A model generated the notes under the pieces. The model was not told the origin of the DNA. It was given only the letters and a program-made list of their open reading frames with translations, and ran no database searches. This document shows positions 17,503 through 26,169 of a DNA stretch of 34,329 bases, in pieces. Each line of letters begins with the position of its first letter. The stretch's first letter is position 1. The DNA is from an uncultured Clostridia bacterium (lineage in GTDB: Bacteria; Bacillota; Clostridia; Christensenellales; UBA1242). Made by a program: the position numbers and the translations under genes. The DNA lies in NCBI GenBank assembly GCA_947630075.1, contig CANRGF010000004.1, positions 1-34,329 on the forward strand. Reading direction: 5' to 3'.

Positions 17503-18087
17503 ATGAAATTTAATGTTAAAAAAGGCGATAACGTCCTTGTGTTATCAGGCAAAGATAAAGGAAAACAAGGCGAAGTGCTTGAATTAGACAGAGAAAATAG
17601 GCGTGTTAAAGTGGCTAATGTCAACATTCAAGCGCATCACAAGAAACCAAGAAACAAAGACGATAAAGGTGGCATCTTAAAAACTGAAGGTGCTATCGAC
17701 ATCAGCAATGTTCAGGTTGTTTGCCCAACTTGCAAAAAGGCAACTCGCGTGGCTCATTCACTTGTGGATGGGAAAAGTGTTCGAGTTTGCAAAAAGTGCG
17801 GGGCAAGCTTAGATGTGGCAAAAAAGGCTGTGAAGAAAGCTTCTTCAAAGCCAAAGGCTGAAAAAGTTGAAAAGCCAGCAGAGGTTAAGCTTGCTAAGGC
17901 TGAAAAGCCAGCAACAAAGCCTGCCACTAAGCCTACCGCAACCGCAGCAAAACCTGCCACAAAGGCAGTAAAGCCGGCAGAAAAAAAGGCTGAAAAGCCA
18001 GCAGAAAAACCTGCCACAAAATCAGAAAAATCTACCACCAAAACCAGCAAGCCAGCCGATAAAAAGTCGGTAAAGGCAAAGGCGTAA
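17503..18087 (+). CDS. rplX: 50S ribosomal protein L24 with long K/A/P-rich C-terminal extension
   Basis: KOW core MKFNVKKGDNVLVLSGKDKGKQGEV plus CPTC...CKKC zinc-type cysteines, then about 85 residues of AEKPATKPATKP-type sequence. Confidence 0.96.
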   Translation: MKFNVKKGDNVLVLSGKDKGKQGEVLELDRENRRVKVANVNIQAHHKKPRNKDDKGGILKTEGAIDISNVQVVCPTCKKATRVAHSLVDGKSVRVCKKCGASLDVAKKAVKKASSKPKAEKVEKPAEVKLAKAEKPATKPATKPTATAAKPATKAVKPAEKKAEKPAEKPATKSEKSTTKTSKPADKKSVKAKA

Positions 18088-18097
18088 GGAGTGAAGT

Positions 18098-18655
18098 ATG
18101 GAAAAAGAAATAAATAGAAGACACAAATTCTACAACGAAGTGGTTAGAAAGAGCCTTCAAGAGAAGTTTGGCTATAAAAATGTGATGGAAATCCCAAAGA
18201 TGGAAAAAATCGTTTTGTCCCTTCGCTTGGGCAAAGAGAAGGACAATGCCAAAAGTTTCAATGCAGCAATTGATGAATTAACTTTGATTGCTGGTCAAAA
18301 GGCAGTTATAACCACGGCTAAAAAGTCTGTTGCAAACTTCAAACTTCGCCAAGGTCAAAAAATTGGTGCAAAAGTAACATTGCGTGGCGAAAAAATGTAT
18401 GAATTTTTCGATAGATTAATCTCTGTGGCTCTTCCAAGAGTGAGAGATTTCCAGGGTTTAAGCACCACATCGTTTGATGGCAGAGGAAATTATAGTTTTG
18501 GTGTGAAAGAGCAAATGATATTCCCAGAAATTGTTTACGACAAAATCGTGTCAGTTCACGGGTTTGACATTATGATTATCACCACAGCCAAAACCAATGC
18601 AGAAGCGCTTGAACTTTTAAGGTTAATGGGCGTTCCATTTAAGAAGGTTAAATAG
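18098..18655 (+). CDS. rplE: 50S ribosomal protein L5
   Basis: [18 protein letters not shown]...[29 protein letters not shown]. Confidence 0.97.
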   Translation: MEKEINRRHKFYNEVVRKSLQEKFGYKNVMEIPKMEKIVLSLRLGKEKDNAKSFNAAIDELTLIAGQKAVITTAKKSVANFKLRQGQKIGAKVTLRGEKMYEFFDRLISVALPRVRDFQGLSTTSFDGRGNYSFGVKEQMIFPEIVYDKIVSVHGFDIMIITTAKTNAEALELLRLMGVPFKKVK

Positions 18656-18663
18656 GAGTTATT

Positions 18664-18823
18664 ATAGCAAAAGCCTCAAAAGTTTAAAACTCGTGAATAC
18701 ACGAGATGCTCTATTTGCGGTCGTCCTCACGCCGTGCTTAAAAAGTATGGAATTTGCAGAATATGTTTTAGAAACTTGGCTAGCAAGGGAGAGATCCCTG
18801 GCGTTAAAAAGGCAAGTTGGTAA
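18664..18823 (+). pseudogene. rpsN: 30S ribosomal protein S14 (zinc type), start codon and 5' reading frame disrupted
   Basis: Open frame 18668-18823 reads [51 protein letters not shown], clearly S14; in-frame TAG at 18665-18667 and no ATG/GTG/TTG. SD AGGAG at 18654-18658 is followed 5 nt later by ATA GCA AAA GCC TCA AAA GTT TAA in the preceding frame. Confidence 0.85.
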
Positions 18824-18835
18824 AAGGAGGAGTTT

Positions 18836-19231
18836 ATGTTTATAGATCCAATCGCAGATATGCTAACTCGCATTCGCAATGCAAATATGAGCAGGCACGA
18901 GAGTGTGCTTGTGCCAGAGAGCAAAACAAAATCCGCAATCGCTCAAATTCTAAAAGAAGAGGGCTATATTGTGGATTATAAATCTGTTGAGGCAGAAGGC
19001 ATGAAAATGCTTGAAATCACTTTGAAATATGGTCCAAATGGCGAAAAGGTTATTCAAGGGCTTAAAAGAATAAGCAAACCAGGTCTTAGAATTTACGCCA
19101 ACGCAGACCAACTTCCAAAGGTTTTAAACGGCTTAGGCATAGCAATAATTTCAACAAGCAAAGGTATTGTTACCGATAAAAACGCACGCAAATTAAACTT
19201 AGGCGGTGAAGTTATCGCCTATGTGTGGTAG
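18836..19231 (+). CDS. rpsH: 30S ribosomal protein S8
   Basis: [29 protein letters not shown]. Confidence 0.97.
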   Translation: MFIDPIADMLTRIRNANMSRHESVLVPESKTKSAIAQILKEEGYIVDYKSVEAEGMKMLEITLKYGPNGEKVIQGLKRISKPGLRIYANADQLPKVLNGLGIAIISTSKGIVTDKNARKLNLGGEVIAYVW

Positions 19232-19241
19232 GAGGTGAAAT

Positions 19242-19790
19242 ATGTCGAGAATTGGAAAATTAGCGATAACCATTCCTGCTGGCGTAACAGTTGAAGTGAA
19301 AGACAATTTGGTAACAGTTAAAGGCCCTAAGGGCACGCTTAGTCAAGACTATTCTAAGAATGTTACAGTTGAAGTGAAAGACGGCGCTGTGCATGTTATA
19401 AGAAACGATGAGTCAACAGATAGCAATGCAAAGCAAGGCCTTTATCGTCAACTTATTCACAACATGGTTGTTGGAGTTAAAGACGGGTTCAAAAAATCTT
19501 TAACTGTCAAGGGTGTTGGTTACAAATTGAATAAGCAGGGCAAAAAACTCGTTTTAAGCCTTGGTTATAGCCACCCAATCGAATTTGAAGAGGTTGAAGG
19601 CGTAACATTTGAAATTCCAGACAACAACACAATCATAGTTAATGGTGCAGACAAACAGCTTGTGGGCGAAGTTGCAGCAAAACTAAAAGCGTTGCGTCCG
19701 GTTGAGCCTTATCATGGTTATGGCATTCGTTACACAGGCGAAACAGTTATAATGAAAGCAGGCAAATCTGCTGGTAAGAAGAAAAAGTAG
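19242..19790 (+). CDS. rplF: 50S ribosomal protein L6
   Basis: MSRIGKLAITIPAGVTVEV...VTVKGPKGTLSQ...PYHGYGIRYTGE. Confidence 0.97.
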   Translation: MSRIGKLAITIPAGVTVEVKDNLVTVKGPKGTLSQDYSKNVTVEVKDGAVHVIRNDESTDSNAKQGLYRQLIHNMVVGVKDGFKKSLTVKGVGYKLNKQGKKLVLSLGYSHPIEFEEVEGVTFEIPDNNTIIVNGADKQLVGEVAAKLKALRPVEPYHGYGIRYTGETVIMKAGKSAGKKKK

Positions 19791-19800
19791 GAGATAGGTT

Positions 19801-20169
19801 ATGATTAATAAGATAAACAAAAATAACGAGCGTGTTAAGCGTCATATTAGATTGCGTCATCACCTTTCTGGCACGAGTGAGCGTCCTCGCTTTTGTGTTT
19901 ACAAGAGTTTAAATCATATCTATGCTCAAATTATAGATGACGAAAGCAAAACAACCCTTGTTGCTTGCAGCACCACGCAAAAGGACATCAAAGAGAAAGT
20001 TAAAGATATGACAAACAAAGAGCAAGCCCGATATGTTGGAGAGCAAATTGGCAAGCTCGCTTTAAAGAAAAAGATTAAAACTGTTGTGTTTGATAGGGGT
20101 GGATACCTATACACAGGCAGAGTTAAAGAATTGGCCGATGGCGCAAGAGCCGCAGGCTTGGAATTTTAA
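19801..20169 (+). CDS. rplR: 50S ribosomal protein L18
   Basis: RVKRHIRLRHHLSGTSERPRFCVYKSLNHIYAQIIDD...VFDRGGYLYTGRVKELADGARAAGLEF. Confidence 0.97.
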   Translation: MINKINKNNERVKRHIRLRHHLSGTSERPRFCVYKSLNHIYAQIIDDESKTTLVACSTTQKDIKEKVKDMTNKEQARYVGEQIGKLALKKKIKTVVFDRGGYLYTGRVKELADGARAAGLEF

Positions 20170-20178
20170 GGAGAGATT

Positions 20179-20700
20179 ATGGCACAACAACAAAAACGAG
20201 AATTTAGAAAACCAAGAGTTGAAGAAAAGGACGAATTTGAGAAGAAAATGCTCAATGTCCGCAGGGTTGCCAAGGTTGTTAAAGGCGGCCGCACAATGCG
20301 TTTTTCCGCTCTTGTTGTGGTTGGAGATAAAAAGGGTAGAGTTGGAATGGGCGTTGCCAAGGCAGCAGAAGTTCCAGCCGCTATTGATAAGGCCACAAAA
20401 TCAGCCAAAAAAGCTCTTATCACTGTGCCTGTGATTGACGGCACAATTCCTCATGAAACTGTGGGCAAATTTGCTAAAACTAGCGTTAAGATGCTTCCAT
20501 CAAAGCGCGGTTCTGGTTTAATTGCCGGCGGTGCAGCAAGAACAGTTTTCGAGTTGGCAGGTTTCACAGATATCACTGCAAAGATTTATGGTTCAACCGA
20601 CAAAATCAATGTGGTTAGAGCCACTCTTAATGGTCTTAAGGGATTGAGGACTAAAGAACAAGTTGCCTTGCTTCGTGGCAAGTCAGTTGAGGAAATTTAA
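20179..20700 (+). CDS. rpsE: 30S ribosomal protein S5
   Basis: VRRVAKVVKGGRTMRFSALVVVGDKKGRVGMGVAKAAEVPAAI. Confidence 0.97.
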   Translation: MAQQQKREFRKPRVEEKDEFEKKMLNVRRVAKVVKGGRTMRFSALVVVGDKKGRVGMGVAKAAEVPAAIDKATKSAKKALITVPVIDGTIPHETVGKFAKTSVKMLPSKRGSGLIAGGAARTVFELAGFTDITAKIYGSTDKINVVRATLNGLKGLRTKEQVALLRGKSVEEI

Positions 20701-20710
20701 GGAGGGCAAA

Positions 20711-20905
20711 ATGGCAAAGAAACAAGAAAAAACACTTAAAGTAACTTTGATTAAAAGCCCAATCGGGTTTAATAAAGCCCAATCCAAAATTGTTGAGGCG
20801 CTTGGCTTTAAAAAACTTAATGAAACTCGCATTTTGCCAGACAATGCAAGTGTGAGAGGCAGCATTTTTAAAATAAAACACTTGTTAAAAGTGGAAGAGG
20901 CTTAG
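20711..20905 (+). CDS. rpmD: 50S ribosomal protein L30
   Basis: MAKKQEKTLKVTLIKSPIGFNKAQSKIVEALGFKKLNETRILPDNASVRGSIFKIKHLLKVEE; SD ggaggg before ATG 20711. Confidence 0.95.
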   Translation: MAKKQEKTLKVTLIKSPIGFNKAQSKIVEALGFKKLNETRILPDNASVRGSIFKIKHLLKVEEA

Positions 20906-20914
20906 GAGGGGAGT

Positions 20915-21361
20915 ATGTATATTCACGATTTGAAAAACGCCGAAGGCGAAAAACAATCTAAGAAAAGATTGGGCAGAGGCATAGGCAGTGGCATAGGCAA
21001 AACTTCAGGCAAAGGCCATAAGGGTCAAAACGCTCGCTCAGGCGGTGGCGTTCGCCCAGGCTTTGAAGGTGGTCAAAACCCTCTATATAGGCGTATCCCA
21101 TCAAAGGGTTTTAGCAATGCCAAATTTAAAAAAGTCTATTCAACTGTTAATGTTGCAGATTTAAATAGATTTGAAGCAAACGCAGAGGTTGACGCAATCA
21201 GCCTTCTAGAAATAGGCATTCTTTCAAAAATTGAGAAAGATGGCGTTAAAATTTTGGGCAATGGTGAATTGAAAGTTGCTCTTAAAGTGAAAGCAAACAA
21301 ATTCACAAATTCGGCAAAGGAGAAAATTACCGCAGTTGGTGGAACAGTTGAGGAGGCATAA
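20915..21361 (+). CDS. rplO: 50S ribosomal protein L15
   Basis: [49 protein letters not shown]. Confidence 0.97.
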   Translation: MYIHDLKNAEGEKQSKKRLGRGIGSGIGKTSGKGHKGQNARSGGGVRPGFEGGQNPLYRRIPSKGFSNAKFKKVYSTVNVADLNRFEANAEVDAISLLEIGILSKIEKDGVKILGNGELKVALKVKANKFTNSAKEKITAVGGTVEEA

Positions 21362-22680
21362 TGTTTAAAACGCTTAAAGACGCCTTTAAAATCAAAGAGG
21401 TTAGAAACAAACTGCTTTTAACACTTGCACTGTTGTTTGTTTATCGCCTCGGGTGCTGGTTGCCAATCCCCGGCATAGATAAGTCCGCACTTGGCTTCGC
21501 CACAACCGACACAAACACTTTCTTGGGCTTGTTGTCTGCTGTGAGCGGTGGTGCGCTTTCTCAGGGCTCATTTTTGGCACTTGGCGTTTCGCCATATATC
21601 ACCGCTTCGATTATCATTCAACTCTTAGCGGCAGTTATTCCAAGTTGGCAAAGGCTTTCAAAAGAGGGTGCAGATGGTCAGCGCAAGATTAGCAAATACA
21701 CTAAGATTGCGGCCTTAATCATATCTCTTGCGCAAGCAATAGGCATTGCGGTCGGGTTTGGCACAGTTGCCGGTGGCACGCAGTTAGATCTATTCTTCGG
21801 CAAAGAATATTTATGTTATTCATTCATTGTGCTTATGTTGGTGGCTGGGTCAATGTTCACCGTTTGGTTGGGCGAAAAAATCACAGAAATCGGCATTGGC
21901 AACGGCATGAGCCTATTAATATTTGTCGGCATTTTGTCTAGTTTTGCAAACGCTATTATGAACAATTTTAGAACCATCTTTAGAGGTGGCGAAGAAGTGC
22001 AAACCGCCGTTTGGCAGTTGGTGATGTTCTTAATCGTGTTGATTGCAATCTTTGCACTTGTTGTGTTTGTTGACGGAGGCGAAAGGCGTGTTGGCGTGCA
22101 ATATGCAAAGCAAATGAAGGGCAGAAAGATGTATGGCGGTCAATCCACTTATATTCCAATTAGGGTTAACGCCAACGGAGTTATGCCAATCATCTTCGCA
22201 AACGCAATTCTCACCTTCCCACAAATGCTCATGAGCATTGTTGCTCCTAATAGCAATAATGGTTTCATTAGATGGTGGAATAATTGGCTAGGCACAGGCA
22301 CTTGGGTTTATGCAATAGTTATGTCGCTTTTGATTTTGGCTTTTGCTTACTTCTACACAATGATCAGTTTCGACACGGACGATATTGCTCGCAATATCCA
22401 GCAAAATGGTGGTTTTATCCAAGGCATACGCCCGGGCAAACCTACTAGCCAATATCTAAATAGCATCAATAAAAAAATCACACTATTTGGTGCAATATTC
22501 CTTGCGTTTATGGCACTTATCCCAACATTGTTGTTCTCAAGCGACCTAATCGGGCACGCTGGCTTAACCTCAGCCTTCACGGCAACAGGTATGCTAATCG
22601 TTGTTTCGGTTGCACTTGAATTTGATAAGCAGTTGGAAGCGCAAATGATGATGCGCAATTATAGAGGGTTTTTAAAGTAG
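21361..22680 (+). CDS. secY: Protein translocase subunit SecY
   Basis: Ten-TM SecY family; RLGCWLPIPGID, ALGVSPYITASIIIQLL, GQSTYIPIRVNANGVMPIIFA. Confidence 0.97.
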   Translation: MFKTLKDAFKIKEVRNKLLLTLALLFVYRLGCWLPIPGIDKSALGFATTDTNTFLGLLSAVSGGALSQGSFLALGVSPYITASIIIQLLAAVIPSWQRLSKEGADGQRKISKYTKIAALIISLAQAIGIAVGFGTVAGGTQLDLFFGKEYLCYSFIVLMLVAGSMFTVWLGEKITEIGIGNGMSLLIFVGILSSFANAIMNNFRTIFRGGEEVQTAVWQLVMFLIVLIAIFALVVFVDGGERRVGVQYAKQMKGRKMYGGQSTYIPIRVNANGVMPIIFANAILTFPQMLMSIVAPNSNNGFIRWWNNWLGTGTWVYAIVMSLLILAFAYFYTMISFDTDDIARNIQQNGGFIQGIRPGKPTSQYLNSINKKITLFGAIFLAFMALIPTLLFSSDLIGHAGLTSAFTATGMLIVVSVALEFDKQLEAQMMMRNYRGFLK

Positions 22681-22690
22681 GGGTTAAATA

Positions 22691-23323
22691 ATGAATATTG
22701 TTCTTCTAGGTATTCAAGGTTCGGGCAAGGGCACTCTTGTGGCGAGCCTTGAAAAAGAACTTGAATTTGACTTGATTTCAACGGGGCAGCTTTTGCGAGA
22801 TGAAGTTGCCACAGGCTCGGCTCTCGGCAAACATATTAAAGAAGTTCAAACGAGTGGCAACTTGGTTGAACTAGACACAGTGCTTAAAACCATTCAAAAA
22901 AAGTTGAAAACCAGTAAAAGACAAAACTATGTGTTTGACGGCTTTCCAAGGAATTTGGAGCAGGCAAGGGAAATGGAAAAGATTTGCGATGTGGATTTAG
23001 TGGTGTATCTAAATCTCACGCAAGAAGTTGCCTTAAAACGCCTATTAAATAGGCTCACTTGCTCAAAATGTGGCAATGTGTTTAGCAAACTTAGAGTTAA
23101 ATCAAATGTTTGCCCAATTTGCAAAGGCAAGTTGGAGCAGCGCCTAGACGACACCCCAGAAGGCATAGCTAAACGCTTTGAAGAATATTTCAGGCAAACT
23201 CATCCACTAATTGAGTTTTATAGAGCAAAACATTTATTAATCAAAGTTGACGCAGACCGCTCGCCAGACAAGGTGGCGGAAGATGTTATGAGGGCAATAA
23301 ATGAACATAACAATAAAAAATAG
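22691..23323 (+). CDS. adk: Adenylate kinase, zinc-LID type, divergent P-loop
   Basis: MNIVLLGIQGSGKGT...ISTGQLLRDEVATGSALG; LID TCSKCGNVF...CPICKGKL; DGFPRNLEQA; position secY-adk-map. Confidence 0.9.
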   Translation: MNIVLLGIQGSGKGTLVASLEKELEFDLISTGQLLRDEVATGSALGKHIKEVQTSGNLVELDTVLKTIQKKLKTSKRQNYVFDGFPRNLEQAREMEKICDVDLVVYLNLTQEVALKRLLNRLTCSKCGNVFSKLRVKSNVCPICKGKLEQRLDDTPEGIAKRFEEYFRQTHPLIEFYRAKHLLIKVDADRSPDKVAEDVMRAINEHNNKK

Positions 23324-24047
23324 CGAACAGATAGGAAAAATGCGCAAAGCCGGCAAGATTTTAAGTGATTGCTTAAAAATGTTGGAAGAGCACATCTTCC
23401 CCGGCCAAACCAGTTTGCGCCTTAACGATTTGGCTTATAAATTCATAATTTCACAAGGCGCAAAACCTTCCTTCTTGCATTATGAGGGATTTCCATTCAC
23501 AATCTGCGCAAGTGTAAACGAACAGGTTGTGCACGGATTTTGCTCAAATGTTCCTCTAAAAGAAGGGGACATAATCAGCATTGATTGTGGAGTGATTTGG
23601 GAAGGATATCACAGCGATGCGGCAAGGACATTTCCTGTGGGAAATGTATCGCTAGAAAAAACAAAACTAATTGAAGCCACAAAGCAAAGTTTCTTTGCAG
23701 GCATTGAAGGCATCAAAGCGGGTTCAAGGCTGGGGCACATCAGCCATCGCGTGCAAGTTTATCTGGAAGAGCGCGGTTATGGTGTGGTGAGAGAGCTCAC
23801 CGGCCATGGTGTGGGCGAAGACCTGCACGAAGACCCACTCGTGCCAAACTATGGCAATTACAACTCTGGCATCGTGCTTCAAGAGGGTATGACAATCGCT
23901 GTTGAGCCTATGTCCACAATGGGCAAAAGGGCGGTGTATTTGGAAAATAATGATTGGACTGTAACCACAGTTGACCATCAGCCAAGTGCACATTATGAAA
24001 ACACCATTTTAATCACAAAAGATGGTGTGGAAATTCTTAGTTTATAG
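23301..24047 (+). CDS. map: Methionine aminopeptidase type I
   Basis: MRKAGKILSDCL...ISIDCGVIWEGYHSDAARTF...LTGHGVGEDLHEDPLVPNY; overlaps the adk 3' end by 23 nt. Confidence 0.96.
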   Translation: MNITIKNSEQIGKMRKAGKILSDCLKMLEEHIFPGQTSLRLNDLAYKFIISQGAKPSFLHYEGFPFTICASVNEQVVHGFCSNVPLKEGDIISIDCGVIWEGYHSDAARTFPVGNVSLEKTKLIEATKQSFFAGIEGIKAGSRLGHISHRVQVYLEERGYGVVRELTGHGVGEDLHEDPLVPNYGNYNSGIVLQEGMTIAVEPMSTMGKRAVYLENNDWTVTTVDHQPSAHYENTILITKDGVEILSL

Positions 24048-24054
24048 GAGTGTT

Positions 24055-24321
24055 ATGGAAACGAATTTTGCCGTTGGAGATGTGGTAAAACCTATTCTTG
24101 GACACAACAAAAATAGATTATTTTTAGTGGTTTCTATTGACAAAAATAATTATCTTGCTATAATAGATGGTAAGGCACGAAAAAAGGATAATCCAAAGCG
24201 CAAAAATCCAAAACACGTTGAATTTGTGGCACATAGTGACGAGTTGATTGAAAAGTATAATTCTTCCACCGTTACTAGCACCGAAATCTACAATCTATTA
24301 AAAGGTTTTAATAAGGAGTAA
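24055..24321 (+). CDS. KOW-domain (L14e/L27e-like) RNA-binding protein
   Basis: [57 protein letters not shown]; located map-KOW-infA; SD taggag before ATG 24055. Confidence 0.85.
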   Translation: METNFAVGDVVKPILGHNKNRLFLVVSIDKNNYLAIIDGKARKKDNPKRKNPKHVEFVAHSDELIEKYNSSTVTSTEIYNLLKGFNKE

Positions 24322-24323
24322 GA

Positions 24324-24545
24324 ATGTCGAAAAAAGATGTTATCGAAGCCGAAGGTGAAGTCGTTGAAGTTTTGGGCAACACAAATTTTAGAGTTAAAAT
24401 TATGAATAATCACCTCATCACCGTGTATATCTCAGGCAAGTTGCGCACAAACAATATCCGCATTTTGGTTGGAGATAAAGTTAAGGTTGAGATGAGCCCG
24501 TATGACTTAACAAAGGGCAGAATCGTTTGGCGAGATAAAAACTAA
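24324..24545 (+). CDS. infA: Translation initiation factor IF-1
   Basis: [68 protein letters not shown]. Confidence 0.97.
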   Translation: MSKKDVIEAEGEVVEVLGNTNFRVKIMNNHLITVYISGKLRTNNIRILVGDKVKVEMSPYDLTKGRIVWRDKN

Positions 24546-24566
24546 TTTATTAATAAGGAGAAAAAA

Positions 24567-24680
24567 ATGAAAGTTAGACCATCAGTTAAACCTATGTGCG
24601 ACAAATGCAAGGTAATTAAGCGTAACGGCCGAGTTATGGTTATTTGCGTTAATCCTAAGCATAAGCAACGCCAAGGCTAA
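24567..24680 (+). CDS. rpmJ: 50S ribosomal protein L36
   Basis: Own translation [37 protein letters not shown] (below ORF-track length). Confidence 0.97.
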   Translation: MKVRPSVKPMCDKCKVIKRNGRVMVICVNPKHKQRQG

Positions 24681-24695
24681 GATTAATTTTGAAAA

Positions 24696-24731
24696 TTGGC
24701 ACAATGTCTCGCGGCATTTTGGCATTGTGTG
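24696..24731 (+). promoter_or_regulatory. Intercistronic hairpin before rpsM (candidate S4 autoregulatory element)
   Basis: CACAATG (24700-24706)/CATTGTG (24723-24729) stem with inner TGTC-TCGC-GGCA; no U-tract, so not a terminator. Confidence 0.45.
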
Positions 24732-24759
24732 TTTATAAAATATTTTTTGGAGGAAGAAA

Positions 24760-25128
24760 ATGGCACGTATATCCGGTGTGGATTTACCAAATGAAAAAAG
24801 AGTTGAAATTGGATTGACCTATATCTATGGTATAGGGCGTGTTTCTGCCAATAAAATTTTGGCAGCCACAGGCATTAATCCAGACACAAGAGTTAAAGAC
24901 CTAACCGAAAACGAAATTGCTTCAATTCGTAAATATATCGAAGCAAATTATGTTGTGGAAGGCGAAAAGCGCAAAGATGTTGCATTAGACATTAAGCGTT
25001 TAAAAGAAATAAGATGCTATCGTGGGCTTCGCCATATTGCAAACTTGCCTGTTCGTGGGCAATCTAGCAAACAAAATGCGCGCACCTGCAAAGGACCTAA
25101 GAAGACGATAGCTAATAAGAAGAAGTAA
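24760..25128 (+). CDS. rpsM: 30S ribosomal protein S13
   Basis: [26 protein letters not shown]...[28 protein letters not shown]. Confidence 0.97.
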   Translation: MARISGVDLPNEKRVEIGLTYIYGIGRVSANKILAATGINPDTRVKDLTENEIASIRKYIEANYVVEGEKRKDVALDIKRLKEIRCYRGLRHIANLPVRGQSSKQNARTCKGPKKTIANKKK

Positions 25129-25138
25129 GGAGTGAATA

Positions 25139-25528
25139 ATGGCCACTAGAAAAGAAACAAAGAAAAAGAAAATTTTAGTTAGCAATGGCGAAGGTGCTGT
25201 GCATATTTTTGCCAATGCAAACAACACATTGGTTACATTAACCGATAGTTACGGCAACGCTTTGGCTCAAAGCAGCGCCGGCGCTCGTGGCAATAAGGGT
25301 GCTAAAAAGACCACCCCTTACGCTGGTCAGGATGCGGTTGAAACAGTTTTAAAGAATGCTCCAAACTTTGGCATCACAAAGTTGGCAATCTATATTAAAG
25401 GCTCTAATCCAGCGCGTGAAGCAGCAATTCGCGCAGTTGGAGCTGCTGGTTTGCAAGTTACAATGATTAAAGATGTTTCTCCAATTCCGCACAATGGTTG
25501 CAGACCACCTAAGAGAAGAAGGTTATAG
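25139..25528 (+). CDS. rpsK: 30S ribosomal protein S11
   Basis: GEGAVHIFANANNTLVTLTDSYGNALAQSSAGARGNKGAKKTTPYAGQ...PIPHNGCRPPKRRRL. Confidence 0.97.
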   Translation: MATRKETKKKKILVSNGEGAVHIFANANNTLVTLTDSYGNALAQSSAGARGNKGAKKTTPYAGQDAVETVLKNAPNFGITKLAIYIKGSNPAREAAIRAVGAAGLQVTMIKDVSPIPHNGCRPPKRRRL

Positions 25529-25536
25529 GAGGAATT

Positions 25537-26154
25537 ATGGCAAAGAATTTATATCCTGATTGTAAGCAATGCCGTAGAGAAGGTTGCAAACTTTTCTTGA
25601 AGGGCGAAAGATGTCTCACAAAATGCTCGTTTGATAAACGCCCAGTCATTCCGGGAGTTCACGCAACAGGCAGAAAGAAAGTTAGCGAATATGGCATTCA
25701 GCTTAGAGAGAAGCAAAAAGTGCGCAGAGCATATTGCATTCTTGAAAAACAATTTAGAAACTATTATGAAAAGGCCACTCGTAGCAAAGAGAGCACAGGT
25801 TGGGCACTTTTAAAGATGCTTGAATTGAGGTTGGATAATGTTGTTTATCGCTTAAATTTAGGTTCTTCAAGAACTGAAGCTAGGCAGATTGTCAACCACG
25901 GGCACATCACAGTAAACGGAAAGAAAGTGAATATACCTTCTTATCAAGTTAAAGTTGGCGATGTGATTGCTGTTAAAGAAAGCAAGCAAAATCTTGAAAT
26001 GTTTGCAAGCCTTAAAGGTTTGAAGGTCAACACACCTAAATGGTTGGAGTTTGACACAAACACTCTCACCGGCAAAGTTTTGGCTCTTCCTGAAAGAGAT
26101 GATATAGATTTGAACATTCAAGAACACTTGATTGTTGAATATTATTCAAGATAA
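25537..26154 (+). CDS. rpsD: 30S ribosomal protein S4 (zinc-cysteine type)
   Basis: CKQCRREGCKLFLKGERCLTKC; LRLDNVVYRLNLGSSRTEARQIVNHGHITVNGKKVNIPSY. Confidence 0.97.
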   Translation: MAKNLYPDCKQCRREGCKLFLKGERCLTKCSFDKRPVIPGVHATGRKKVSEYGIQLREKQKVRRAYCILEKQFRNYYEKATRSKESTGWALLKMLELRLDNVVYRLNLGSSRTEARQIVNHGHITVNGKKVNIPSYQVKVGDVIAVKESKQNLEMFASLKGLKVNTPKWLEFDTNTLTGKVLALPERDDIDLNIQEHLIVEYYSR

Positions 26155-26169
26155 TAGGAGAATAAAAAT

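Noticed and set aside
24055-24321. Extra small gene between map and infA as a possible new ribosomal protein
   Set aside because: It is a KOW/L14e-like protein regularly found at this position in Clostridia.
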